NCBI RefSeq assembly: GCF_047971185.1
Contig: NZ_JBKDZH010000038.1
Location: 1-64,000, forward strand
Source: Kluyvera sp047971185
Lineage (GTDB): Bacteria; Pseudomonadota; Gammaproteobacteria; Enterobacterales; Enterobacteriaceae
DNA length: 64,000 nt
Direction of reading: 5' to 3'
The notes beneath the pieces were generated by a model that saw nothing but the letters and a program-made list of their open reading frames with translations, was not told the DNA's origin and made no database searches. This document shows positions 16,636 to 24,055 of this stretch, in pieces; positions within the stretch are counted from its first letter, which is position 1; every line of letters begins with the position of its first letter. Position numbers and translations under genes: made by a program.

Positions 16636-18066
16636 ATGTCTGGATTTAAAACGGGGTTTCTCTGGGGCGGCGCGGTAGCGGCACATCAACTGGAAGGTGG
16701 CTGGAAAGAAGGCGGTAAGGGCGTGAGCGTGGCGGATGTGATGACCGCTGGCGCGCACGGCGTACCGCGTGAAATCACCGACGGCGTCCTGCCGGGGAAA
16801 AACTACCCTAACCACGAAGCCATCGACTTTTACCATCGCTATAAAGACGATCTGAAGTTGTTCGCTGAGATGGGCTATAAATGCTTCCGTACCTCTATTG
16901 CCTGGACGCGTATTTTCCCTAACGGCGACGAGCTGACGCCGAACGAAGCCGGGCTGCAATTCTATGACGATCTGTTTGATGAGTGCCTGAAGCTCGGCAT
17001 CGAACCGGTGATCACCCTGTCGCACTTCGAGATGCCGTACCATCTGGTCACCGAATACGGCGGCTGGCGCAACCGTAAGCTGATTGAGTTCTTCGTGCGT
17101 TTCGCCGAAGTGGTATTTACCCGTTACCAGCACAAAGTGAAGTACTGGATGACGTTCAATGAAATCAACAACCAGGCCAACTTCCACGAAGATTTTGCGC
17201 CGTTTACCAACTCTGGCCTGAAGTACCTGCCGGGTGAAGATCGTGAGCCGGTGATGTATCAGGCGGCGCACTACGAGCTGGTGGCCAGCGCCCTGGCGGT
17301 GAAGGCGGCCCGTGAGATTAACCCGGCGCTGCAGGTCGGCTGTATGATCGCCATGTGCCCGATTTACCCGCTAACCTGCGCGCCGAACGATATGATGATG
17401 GCCATGAACGCCATGCATCGCCGCTACTGGTTCACCGACGTGCACGTGCGCGGCAAATATCCGCAGCACCTGCTGAACTACTTCGAGCGTCGCGGTTTTG
17501 AACTCGATATCACCGAGGAAGACCGTCAGGCGCTGACCCAGGGCTGCGTCGACTATATCGGCTTCAGCTACTATATGTCGTTCGCCACCAAAGCGACCGA
17601 CGATAACCCGCAGCTTGATTACGACGAAACCACCAGCCTGGTCTCTAACCCGTACGTGCAGAAATCGGACTGGGGCTGGCAGATTGACCCGGTAGGCCTG
17701 CGCTACTCGCTGAACTGGTTCTACGACCACTATCAGCTGCCGCTGTTTATCGTTGAAAACGGCTTTGGCGCTATCGACGTGATGGAGAGCGACGGCACGG
17801 TGAACGACCAGTACCGCATTGACTACCTCTCCGCGCACATCGCCGAAATGAAAAAGGCGGTGGTGGAGGACGGCGTCTATCTGATGGGCTACACCCCGTG
17901 GGGCTGTATCGACCTGGTTTCCGCCGGCACCGGCGAGATGAAAAAGCGCTACGGCTTTATCTATGTCGATAAGGACAACGAAGGCAACGGTACGCTGGCG
18001 CGCAGCCGCAAAAAATCTTTTGCCTGGTATCAAAAGGTGATTGCGACCAACGGAAGCGAGCTTTAA
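16636..18066 (+). CDS. 6-phospho-beta-glucosidase (GH1)
   Basis: Hydrolyses phosphorylated beta-glucosides to glucose 6-phosphate and an aglycone or glucose, in the cytosol. The 476-residue protein is a full GH1 barrel: N-terminal FLWGGAVAAHQLEGGW, acid/base glutamate in MTFNEINNQ (about residue 176) and nucleophile glutamate in FIVENGFG (about 375). The late segment SAGTGEMKKRYGFIYVD carries the Ser/Lys/Tyr set that binds the 6-phosphate in BglA/BglB/AscB-type enzymes. GAGGGAAAG precedes the ATG. Together with bglK it allows use of beta-glucosides taken up without PTS phosphorylation. Which paralogue name applies (bglA-, bglB- or ascB-like) is not decided. Confidence 0.92.
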   Translation: MSGFKTGFLWGGAVAAHQLEGGWKEGGKGVSVADVMTAGAHGVPREITDGVLPGKNYPNHEAIDFYHRYKDDLKLFAEMGYKCFRTSIAWTRIFPNGDELTPNEAGLQFYDDLFDECLKLGIEPVITLSHFEMPYHLVTEYGGWRNRKLIEFFVRFAEVVFTRYQHKVKYWMTFNEINNQANFHEDFAPFTNSGLKYLPGEDREPVMYQAAHYELVASALAVKAAREINPALQVGCMIAMCPIYPLTCAPNDMMMAMNAMHRRYWFTDVHVRGKYPQHLLNYFERRGFELDITEEDRQALTQGCVDYIGFSYYMSFATKATDDNPQLDYDETTSLVSNPYVQKSDWGWQIDPVGLRYSLNWFYDHYQLPLFIVENGFGAIDVMESDGTVNDQYRIDYLSAHIAEMKKAVVEDGVYLMGYTPWGCIDLVSAGTGEMKKRYGFIYVDKDNEGNGTLARSRKKSFAWYQKVIATNGSEL

Positions 18067-18086
18067 CTCGCTGAATAGACGAAATA

Positions 18087-18114
18087 AAACCCCGCGAGTC
18101 GGGGTTTATTTTTA
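18087..18114 (+). terminator. Intrinsic terminator of the bglK operon
   Basis: Arms AAACCCC and GGGGTTT around GCGAGTC are followed by ATTTTTAT, 20 bp after the glycosidase stop. Confidence 0.85.
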
Positions 18115-18202
18115 TCCTGTCTTATACTGACTGGTGCTCCATTCGCCGCTTTGCTTGATCCTGGTCAATCATCATAGGTATGGCGCAGTCGAAAAAAAGC
18201 GG

Positions 18203-18224
18203 TATAATCCCGCGATTTTTTTTG
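18203..18224 (+). promoter_or_regulatory. upp-uraA promoter -10 and UTP-sensitive initial transcribed tract
   Basis: A perfect -10 box TATAAT (18203-18208) is followed 6 nt later by GATTTTTTTTG (18214-18224), with eight T residues. In E. coli the same initially transcribed sequence of upp causes UTP-dependent reiterative transcription: high UTP makes RNA polymerase stutter and abort. Conservation of the tract length and position suggests the same control here. No strong -35 is visible. Confidence 0.8.
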
Positions 18225-18252
18225 TGGCTGCCCTATTCAAAGGAGAAAGAGA

Positions 18253-18879
18253 ATGAAGATTGTGGAAGTTAAACACCCACTCGTCAAACACAAGCTGGGC
18301 CTGATGCGTGAGAACGACATTAGCACCAAACGCTTCCGTGAACTCGCCTCCGAAGTCGGTAGCCTGCTGACTTATGAAGCCACCGCCGGTCTGGAAACGG
18401 AAAAAGTGACTATCGAAGGCTGGAACGGCCCGGTAGAAATCGACCAGATCAAAGGTAAGAAAATTACCGTTGTGCCGATCCTGCGCGCAGGCCTGGGCAT
18501 GATGGACGGCGTGCTGGAAAACGTCCCAAGCGCGCGTATCAGCGTGGTCGGTATGTACCGCGACGAAGAGACGCTGGAGCCGGTACCGTACTTCCAGAAG
18601 CTGGTTTCCAACATCGATGAGCGTATGGCGCTGATCGTTGACCCGATGCTCGCCACCGGCGGTTCCGTGATCGCCACCATCGACCTGCTGAAAAAAGCGG
18701 GCTGCACCAGCATTAAGGTACTGGTGCTGGTTGCCGCGCCGGAAGGCATCGCGGCGCTGGAAAAGGCGCATCCGGATATTGAGCTGTACACCGCTTCTAT
18801 CGATCAGGGCCTGAACGAGCAGGGATACATCATCCCGGGCCTCGGCGATGCCGGCGATAAGATTTTTGGTACGAAGTAA
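18253..18879 (+). CDS. upp: Uracil phosphoribosyltransferase
   Basis: Salvages uracil by joining it to PRPP, giving UMP. It has 208 residues, the E. coli length, with the PRPP loop VDPMLATGGSV (near residue 130), the flexible PILRAGLGMMDG segment and the uracil-binding GYIIPGLGDAGDKIFGTK at the C-terminus. AAGGAGA precedes the ATG. First gene of upp-uraA; a terminator-like hairpin sits between the two. Confidence 0.98.
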   Translation: MKIVEVKHPLVKHKLGLMRENDISTKRFRELASEVGSLLTYEATAGLETEKVTIEGWNGPVEIDQIKGKKITVVPILRAGLGMMDGVLENVPSARISVVGMYRDEETLEPVPYFQKLVSNIDERMALIVDPMLATGGSVIATIDLLKKAGCTSIKVLVLVAAPEGIAALEKAHPDIELYTASIDQGLNEQGYIIPGLGDAGDKIFGTK

Positions 18880-18895
18880 ACGAAAAAATAAAAAG

Positions 18896-18924
18896 AGCCG
18901 ACTTTGATAGTCGGCTTTTTTTTG
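18896..18924 (+). terminator. Hairpin terminator between upp and uraA
   Basis: Arms AGCCGACT and AGTCGGCT around TTGAT are followed by eight T residues. It lies in the 84-bp gap between upp and uraA, so uraA should be transcribed by partial read-through or from its own promoter. Confidence 0.8.
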
Positions 18925-18963
18925 AATAAAAAAACCTGACTAATAACACAGAGGAAAAACACA

Positions 18964-20253
18964 ATGACGCGCCGCGCAATTGGGGTAAGTGAGAGACCAC
19001 CACTTTTACAGACCATCCCGCTAAGTTTGCAGCATTTATTCGCCATGTTTGGCGCAACCGTGCTGGTGCCCGTGCTGTTCCACATTAACCCGGCGACCGT
19101 GCTGCTGTTCAACGGCATCGGGACCCTGCTGTATCTGTTCATCTGTAAAGGGAAAATCCCGGCCTATCTCGGTTCGAGCTTTGCCTTTATCTCGCCGGTT
19201 CTGCTGCTGCTGCCGTTAGGCTACGAAGTGGCGCTGGGCGGCTTTATTATGTGCGGCGTGCTGTTCTGCCTGGTCTCCTTCATCGTCAAGAAAGCGGGTA
19301 CCGGCTGGCTGGACGTGATGTTCCCACCGGCGGCAATGGGCGCAATTGTTGCGGTCATCGGCCTGGAGCTGGCGGGCGTGGCGGCCAACATGGCGGGGCT
19401 GCTGCCGCCGGACGGTCAGTCTGCGGACACCAAAACCATCATTATTTCCCTGGTCACGCTGGGCGTCACCGTGTTCGGCTCGGTGCTGTTCCGCGGCTTC
19501 CTGGCGATTATCCCGATTCTGATCGGCGTGCTGGTGGGCTACGCGCTCTCCTTCGTGATGGGCGTAGTCGATACCACGCCGATTGCCCAGGCGCACTGGT
19601 TCGCGCTGCCAACCTTCTACACCCCGCGCTTTGAGTGGTTTGCCATCTTCACCATTCTGCCTGCGGCGCTGGTAGTGATTGCCGAGCACGTGGGCCACCT
19701 GGTGGTCACGGCGAACATCGTGAAGAAAGACCTGATCCGCGACCCGGGCCTGCATCGCTCGATGTTTGCCAACGGTTTGTCGACGGTGATTTCCGGTTTC
19801 TTCGGCTCCACCCCGAACACCACCTACGGTGAAAACATTGGCGTGATGGCGATTACCCGCGTCTACAGCACCTGGGTTATCGGCGGGGCGGCGATTATTG
19901 CGATTCTGCTCTCCTGCGTCGGCAAGCTGGCGGCCGCCATCCAGATTATCCCGCTGCCGGTGATGGGCGGCGTGTCTCTGCTGCTGTACGGGGTCATCGG
20001 CGCGTCCGGTATTCGCGTGCTGATCGAATCAAAAGTGGATTACAGCAAAGCGCAGAACCTGATCCTGACCTCCGTTATCCTGATCATCGGCGTCAGCGGC
20101 GCGAAGGTGCACATCGGCGCGGCCGAGCTGAAAGGCATGGCGCTGGCGACCATCGTCGGGATCTGCCTGAGCCTGATCTTCAAACTCATCAGCGTACTGC
20201 GCCCGGAAGAAGTGGTGCTGGACGCCGCGGACAGCGACGACGCGAAGTCGTGA
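18964..20253 (+). CDS. uraA: Uracil:proton symporter
   Basis: Inner-membrane carrier of the nucleobase/ascorbate transporter family that imports uracil for Upp. The 429-residue protein has about 14 membrane spans. Conserved elements are QHLFAMFGATVLVP near the N-terminus, the glutamates of the substrate site in AEHVGHLVV (about residue 241) and GENIGVMAITRV (about 290), and the half-helix segment AYLGSSFAFI. GAGGAAA precedes the ATG. Conserved upp-uraA operon. Confidence 0.97.
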   Translation: MTRRAIGVSERPPLLQTIPLSLQHLFAMFGATVLVPVLFHINPATVLLFNGIGTLLYLFICKGKIPAYLGSSFAFISPVLLLLPLGYEVALGGFIMCGVLFCLVSFIVKKAGTGWLDVMFPPAAMGAIVAVIGLELAGVAANMAGLLPPDGQSADTKTIIISLVTLGVTVFGSVLFRGFLAIIPILIGVLVGYALSFVMGVVDTTPIAQAHWFALPTFYTPRFEWFAIFTILPAALVVIAEHVGHLVVTANIVKKDLIRDPGLHRSMFANGLSTVISGFFGSTPNTTYGENIGVMAITRVYSTWVIGGAAIIAILLSCVGKLAAAIQIIPLPVMGGVSLLLYGVIGASGIRVLIESKVDYSKAQNLILTSVILIIGVSGAKVHIGAAELKGMALATIVGICLSLIFKLISVLRPEEVVLDAADSDDAKS

Positions 20254-20261
20254 TCCGTAAG

Positions 20262-20282
20262 CCGGGCGGGATCGCCGCCCGG
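20262..20282 (+). repeat. GC-rich hairpin after uraA
   Basis: Perfect 8-bp arms CCGGGCGG and CCGCCCGG around GATCG, 9 bp after the uraA stop. There is no T-tract, so it is a stabilising or weak-terminator hairpin rather than a complete intrinsic terminator. Confidence 0.6.
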
Positions 20283-20349
20283 TTCTCTGATCGGTTATTT
20301 CTGTGGTAAACTCTTTACGTTTTTTCGTAAGCCCATGTTGAGGTCTCCT

Positions 20350-21051
20350 CTGAACGCACCGGCACAGCTCTCTTTGCCACTTTATCTTCCCGATGACGAA
20401 ACCTTTGCGAGTTTCTTCCCGGGCGATAACCCTTCTTTACTTGCTGCACTGCAAAACGTGCTGCGGCAGGAACATAGCGGATACATCTATATCTGGGCGC
20501 GTGAAGGCGCCGGGCGCAGCCATCTGCTGCACGCGGCCTGTGCTGAGCTCTCCCAGCGCGGCGACGCGGTTGGCTATGTGCCGCTGGATAAGCGCACCTG
20601 GTTTGTGCCGGAGGTGCTGGAAGGGATGGAGCAGCTCTCGCTGGTCTGCATTGATAATATCGAGTGCGTGGCGGGCGACGAACCGTGGGAAATGGCGATC
20701 TTTAACCTCTACAACCGCATTCTCGAATCCGGCAATACGCGCCTGCTGATCACCGGCGATCGCCCGCCGCGCCAGCTGAATCTTGGCCTGCCGGATCTCG
20801 CCTCGCGCCTTGACTGGGGGCAAATCTACAAGCTCCAGCCGCTCTCTGATGAAGACAAATTACAGGCATTGCAGCTGCGCGCCCGACTGCGCGGTTTTGA
20901 GATGCCGGACGATGTCTGCCGCTTTATGCTCAAGCGTCTGGATCGTGAAATGCGTACTTTGTTCCAGACGCTGGATCAGCTCGATCACGCCTCCATCACC
21001 GCCCAGCGCAAGCTGACCATTCCGTTTGTTAAAGAGATCCTCAAGCTCTAG
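20350..21051 (+). CDS. hda: DnaA regulatory inactivator Hda
   Basis: AAA+ protein that, bound to the DNA-loaded sliding clamp, stimulates ATP hydrolysis by DnaA and so prevents re-initiation. The start is taken as the CTG at 20350: it gives the 233 residues of E. coli Hda, for which a CTG start has been reported, and GAGGT lies 6 nt upstream. The in-frame ATG at 20335 has no ribosome site. The N-terminus carries the clamp-binding motif QLSLPL (residues 6-11). The degenerate Walker A is REGAGRSHLL, Walker B lies in LSLVCIDNIE, the box VI/arginine-finger region is PDLASRLDWG and sensor II is LKRLDREMRTLF. Confidence 0.95.
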   Translation: MNAPAQLSLPLYLPDDETFASFFPGDNPSLLAALQNVLRQEHSGYIYIWAREGAGRSHLLHAACAELSQRGDAVGYVPLDKRTWFVPEVLEGMEQLSLVCIDNIECVAGDEPWEMAIFNLYNRILESGNTRLLITGDRPPRQLNLGLPDLASRLDWGQIYKLQPLSDEDKLQALQLRARLRGFEMPDDVCRFMLKRLDREMRTLFQTLDQLDHASITAQRKLTIPFVKEILKL

Positions 21052-21053
21052 TT

Positions 21054-21392
21054 TCAGGCTTCCTGCGCCCCGTAGGGGCAAAGCTGAAAAGCGCACATCA
21101 TCTGGCGCGGGCAGCGCCGGAGCTCTGGCAGCGTATTGCCGGGGCAAAGCGTGCGCTCTGTGAAATAGTCCCACAGTGAGCGACTATAGGGAAAGGCGTG
21201 CAGCACCTGAATCTTCCTGACTTTCCCGTTCACCACCATGCCAAACGGCGTGTTGTTCATCACTGAACCCTGACGTAAAAAATAGTCGCCTTTACACCAC
21301 AGAATCAACCGCAGGTTTTTGGCGCTGATGGCCATACTGTACATCGTCCCGGTCTCGGGGCAGACAATGAATTTCTGAATATCCCAGTTCAT
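21054..21392 (-). CDS. Hypothetical cysteine-containing small protein (112 aa)
   Basis: I do not recognise this protein. The start at 21392 is supported by AAGGTG 6-7 nt upstream. It has no signal peptide or membrane helix. Six cysteines are present: two in the N-terminal half (IVCPET, LWCKGD) and four in the C-terminal third (TLCPG, RRCPRQ, MMCAF, QLCPYG), a spacing that could hold metal or an iron-sulfur cluster. It ends 2 bp from the convergent hda stop and lies 240 bp downstream of an M17 peptidase gene on the same strand, beyond a REP-like hairpin. It appears to belong to the accessory DNA between hda and yfgD. Confidence 0.65.
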   Translation of the reverse strand: MNWDIQKFIVCPETGTMYSMAISAKNLRLILWCKGDYFLRQGSVMNNTPFGMVVNGKVRKIQVLHAFPYSRSLWDYFTERTLCPGNTLPELRRCPRQMMCAFQLCPYGAQEA

Positions 21393-21603
21393 TTTCGCAC
21401 CTTATCGTCAGGTTTTTCCGTTGTGTTAACGCAGAATTACCGATGCAGATAAGGCTGTCACTCCCGTTTAAATAGTTTTTAAAAACAGTGATTTATAAAC
21501 AAAAACTGAACGTTAGTGACAAACATTATCAGCGGTAGGCGCTACGTCTGGGTGGCTCAGAGAGAAGGCTGATGATTAAGCGGCGCTTATCGAAAGGGAA
21601 ATA

Positions 21604-21628
21604 CCCGGCGTCGCGATGCTCGGCCGGG
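21604..21628. repeat. REP-like palindrome (copy 1)
   Basis: CCCGGC and GCCGGG arms around a core GTCGCGATGCTCG. The same CCCGGCGTCGC...CTCGGCCGGG core recurs at about 29.5, 33.5 and 37.3 kb. This copy lies just after the M17 peptidase gene. Confidence 0.7.
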
Positions 21629-21634
21629 AGGGGG

Positions 21635-23092
21635 TTAGCGAGTGAGGGACAGATCGTTAAGCAGGTGCTGCATCAGCAGTGGAATGGGCCTGCCGGACGC
21701 CACGCTTTTGCCGCCTTCGCGCCACAGTGCCGTACCGCTGACGTCAAGGTGCGCCCACGGAATATCCGCCGGGCAGAAGTGGTGCAGCAGCCAGGCGGCG
21801 GAGGCGCTGATCGCCGCGTTATTGGTCGGCGTATTGCACAGATCGGCAATCGCGCTCTCGGTTTGCTTTATCAGCCGCGCATCCAGCGGCAGCGACCAGA
21901 CTTCATCGCCGCTCTGTTCCCCGGCGGCGGTTAAGCCTGAACGCAGCGCGTTATCCTGCGTCATCAGCCCGCTCAGCTCATAGCCCAGCGCTTTCACCAC
22001 CGCACCGGTCAGGGTGGCTAAATCGATGATATAGCGCGTTTGCGCATGGCGCTGACTGGCCCAGGCAATGGCGTCGGAAAGCACCAGCCGGCCTTCGGCG
22101 TCGGTGTTGTTGATCTCCACCGTCATACCGTTACAGGCGCGCGCCACGCTGCCCGGCTGCATCGCGTCGGGGCCGATCGCGTTTTCCGCCAGCGCCAGTA
22201 CGCCCATCACCCGTACCGGCAGCGCCAGCTCGGCGATACTTAGCATCAGCCCCAGGACGTTGGCCGCGCCGCACATGTCGTACTTCATGGTGTACATACC
22301 CGCGCCTTCTTTCAGCCACAGGCCGCCGGTATCAAAGGTGACGCCTTTACCCACATAGCTGCGCACCGGGCCCTGGCTGGCCCCTTCATAGTGAATAGCC
22401 AGCAGGCGCGGTGGGCGGCTGGCGCCTTTGCCTACCGCGTGCAGCAGGCCAAGGCCTTGATCAACAATCTCTTGCTCATCCAGCACTTCGCAGCGCAGGG
22501 TAGGGAAGGCCGCGCACAGGCGCTGAGCTTCTTCCACCACAAACTGCGGCGAGCACTGTTCGGCGGGAATATCCGCCAGCCGGCGGGCGGCAATCATGCC
22601 GTTGGTGATGGCCTGCTGCTGGCTGAACAGGGTTTCCAGCCGCGCCAGTTCAGAGGCCGGGCAGTAGGCATGAACGTGCGTCAGGCGCACGTCGCTCTGC
22701 GCGGTGCTCTTTAAGCCGAGGTCCGTCAACCGGTGCGCCTGGTTAAACAGAAAACGCAGGGTTTTAGCCAGCACCGTATCGTGAATGTGCGTGCAGTCCA
22801 GCAGCACTTCCCGGCACACCGGCGCGGCAAACAGCGGGCGCAGGAAGGTGAGCAGCGCGTCGGTCAGGCTATCCTGCCAGGCGCTTTGCGGCACCAGCGT
22901 GATACGGGCGAACGGCCCGCAGCCAAAGCAGGTGTCCGCCAGTTGCCCCTGGGCCGCGCGCGCCGCCATCTCGGCGATCAGCGGGTTGTTGCGCAGCGCC
23001 TCTTGCTGGAGCAGGGGGCTGTCGGGCCAGGTGATGAGATGGCTCTGTTCCTGCTCGCGGGACAGCGCCGTGACTAAGCGGTAGTGAATCAT
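21635..23092 (-). CDS. M17 family leucyl-type aminopeptidase
   Basis: Cytosolic two-metal aminopeptidase of the PepA/M17 family, releasing N-terminal residues from peptides. The 485-residue protein has an N-terminal substrate-dock domain (1-165) and a C-terminal catalytic domain with VGKGVTFDTGGLWLK (metal ligands Lys and Asp, about residue 245-258), MKYDMCGAAN and the signature NTDAEGRLVLSDA (about 333). It is not the pepA orthologue, which lies elsewhere in enterobacteria. It starts 3 bp after the preceding aspartylglucosaminidase-type gene and belongs to the EIIC-hydrolase-peptidase operon. It may process an aspartyl or asparaginyl dipeptide released there; this is inference. Confidence 0.88.
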   Translation of the reverse strand: MIHYRLVTALSREQEQSHLITWPDSPLLQQEALRNNPLIAEMAARAAQGQLADTCFGCGPFARITLVPQSAWQDSLTDALLTFLRPLFAAPVCREVLLDCTHIHDTVLAKTLRFLFNQAHRLTDLGLKSTAQSDVRLTHVHAYCPASELARLETLFSQQQAITNGMIAARRLADIPAEQCSPQFVVEEAQRLCAAFPTLRCEVLDEQEIVDQGLGLLHAVGKGASRPPRLLAIHYEGASQGPVRSYVGKGVTFDTGGLWLKEGAGMYTMKYDMCGAANVLGLMLSIAELALPVRVMGVLALAENAIGPDAMQPGSVARACNGMTVEINNTDAEGRLVLSDAIAWASQRHAQTRYIIDLATLTGAVVKALGYELSGLMTQDNALRSGLTAAGEQSGDEVWSLPLDARLIKQTESAIADLCNTPTNNAAISASAAWLLHHFCPADIPWAHLDVSGTALWREGGKSVASGRPIPLLMQHLLNDLSLTR

Positions 23093-23095
23093 CGT

Positions 23096-24049
23096 TTACT
23101 CCTCGATGGGGGCGCGGATACGGTCGGCATAAGCCTGCATCCAGGCGTCGTCCACCGGCTGATAATGGGTTTTCTCTTTCACGCGCTCGGCGCGGAACAC
23201 CGTCAGCGGCTGCGTGGCGGTTGCTACCACGAAAGAGAAGGTTTTGATGTTGGTTGCCGCGCCGAACTCGCCCTTGCGGTTCATGCAGACCACGGAGAGA
23301 TCCCCCGCGCGGCCAAAGCGCGACATCAGCTTGTCTTCCAGTTCGTACACCACCGAATCCGCCGCCTGCTGCGGGGTCATGCCCTGTTCCATGCGGCGAA
23401 CGATCTCATAGCTGGTGCAGCCTTTCATCAGGTCTTCACCGACGCCGGTGGCGGTAGCCGCGCCGATTTGGCTGTCGCAGTAGAAGCCGGAGCCGATAAT
23501 CGGCGAGTCGCCAATCCGCCCGCGCTTTTTCATAAACAGGCCGCTGGTGGAGGTGGCGACGCTCATCGAACCCTGCATATCGAGGGCGATAACGCCAACG
23601 GTATCGTGACCGTCGTAGGGGCTTAGCCCTTTATCCAGCGTTTCGCGGCAGCGTTTACGGTAGTGCTGCATCGCCCGTTCGGTGAGCATCTTTTTCTCGG
23701 CAAAGCCCTGGCTCAACGCCCATTCGCGCGCGCCCTGGCCGACCAGCAGCGAGTTATAGCGCTGGCGGCCCAGCGCCTGCGCCACTTTCACCGGGTTGGC
23801 GATGTCGATCAGATTGCCGACCGCGCCAAAAGCCAGGGTATCGCCGTCCATCCAGGCGGCGTCCAGCTCAACCTCGCCGTTTTCGGTCGGCAGACCGCCG
23901 TAGCCGACCGATTTATAGAACGGAAAATCTTCCACCGCGACCACCGCATCCACCACGGACGTTGTTGCCGCGCTGCCGGCCGCCAGCGCGGAAGCCGACT
24001 CGCCTACCCCTTCCAGCGCCATACGCCAGGTTGCAATAATTCCCCACAT
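23096..24049 (-). CDS. N4-(beta-N-acetylglucosaminyl)-L-asparaginase / isoaspartyl peptidase family hydrolase
   Basis: Ntn-hydrolase that should cleave an amide bond to the side chain of aspartate: glycosylasparagine, isoaspartyl peptide or asparagine. The 317-residue precursor is expected to cut itself before the threonine of DGHDTVGVIALD (about residue 150), which becomes the nucleophile. The N-terminal part shows the aspartylglucosaminidase pattern SVGYGGLPTENGEVELDAAWMDG, and the beta-chain has GRIGDSPIIGSGFYCD and ATGVGED. There is no signal peptide, so it acts in the cytosol. It starts 6 bp after the PTS EIIC gene ends, which points to a glyco-asparagine substrate taken up by that EIIC. 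Plain beta-aspartyl dipeptides remain an alternative. Confidence 0.85.
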   Translation of the reverse strand: MWGIIATWRMALEGVGESASALAAGSAATTSVVDAVVAVEDFPFYKSVGYGGLPTENGEVELDAAWMDGDTLAFGAVGNLIDIANPVKVAQALGRQRYNSLLVGQGAREWALSQGFAEKKMLTERAMQHYRKRCRETLDKGLSPYDGHDTVGVIALDMQGSMSVATSTSGLFMKKRGRIGDSPIIGSGFYCDSQIGAATATGVGEDLMKGCTSYEIVRRMEQGMTPQQAADSVVYELEDKLMSRFGRAGDLSVVCMNRKGEFGAATNIKTFSFVVATATQPLTVFRAERVKEKTHYQPVDDAWMQAYADRIRAPIEE

Positions 24050-24055
24050 CCTCTG

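Noticed and set aside
15769..17271. 500-codon open frame opposite bglK and the glycosidase gene
   Set aside because: It spans two clear genes on the other strand and their intergenic gap; composition is that of an antisense frame.
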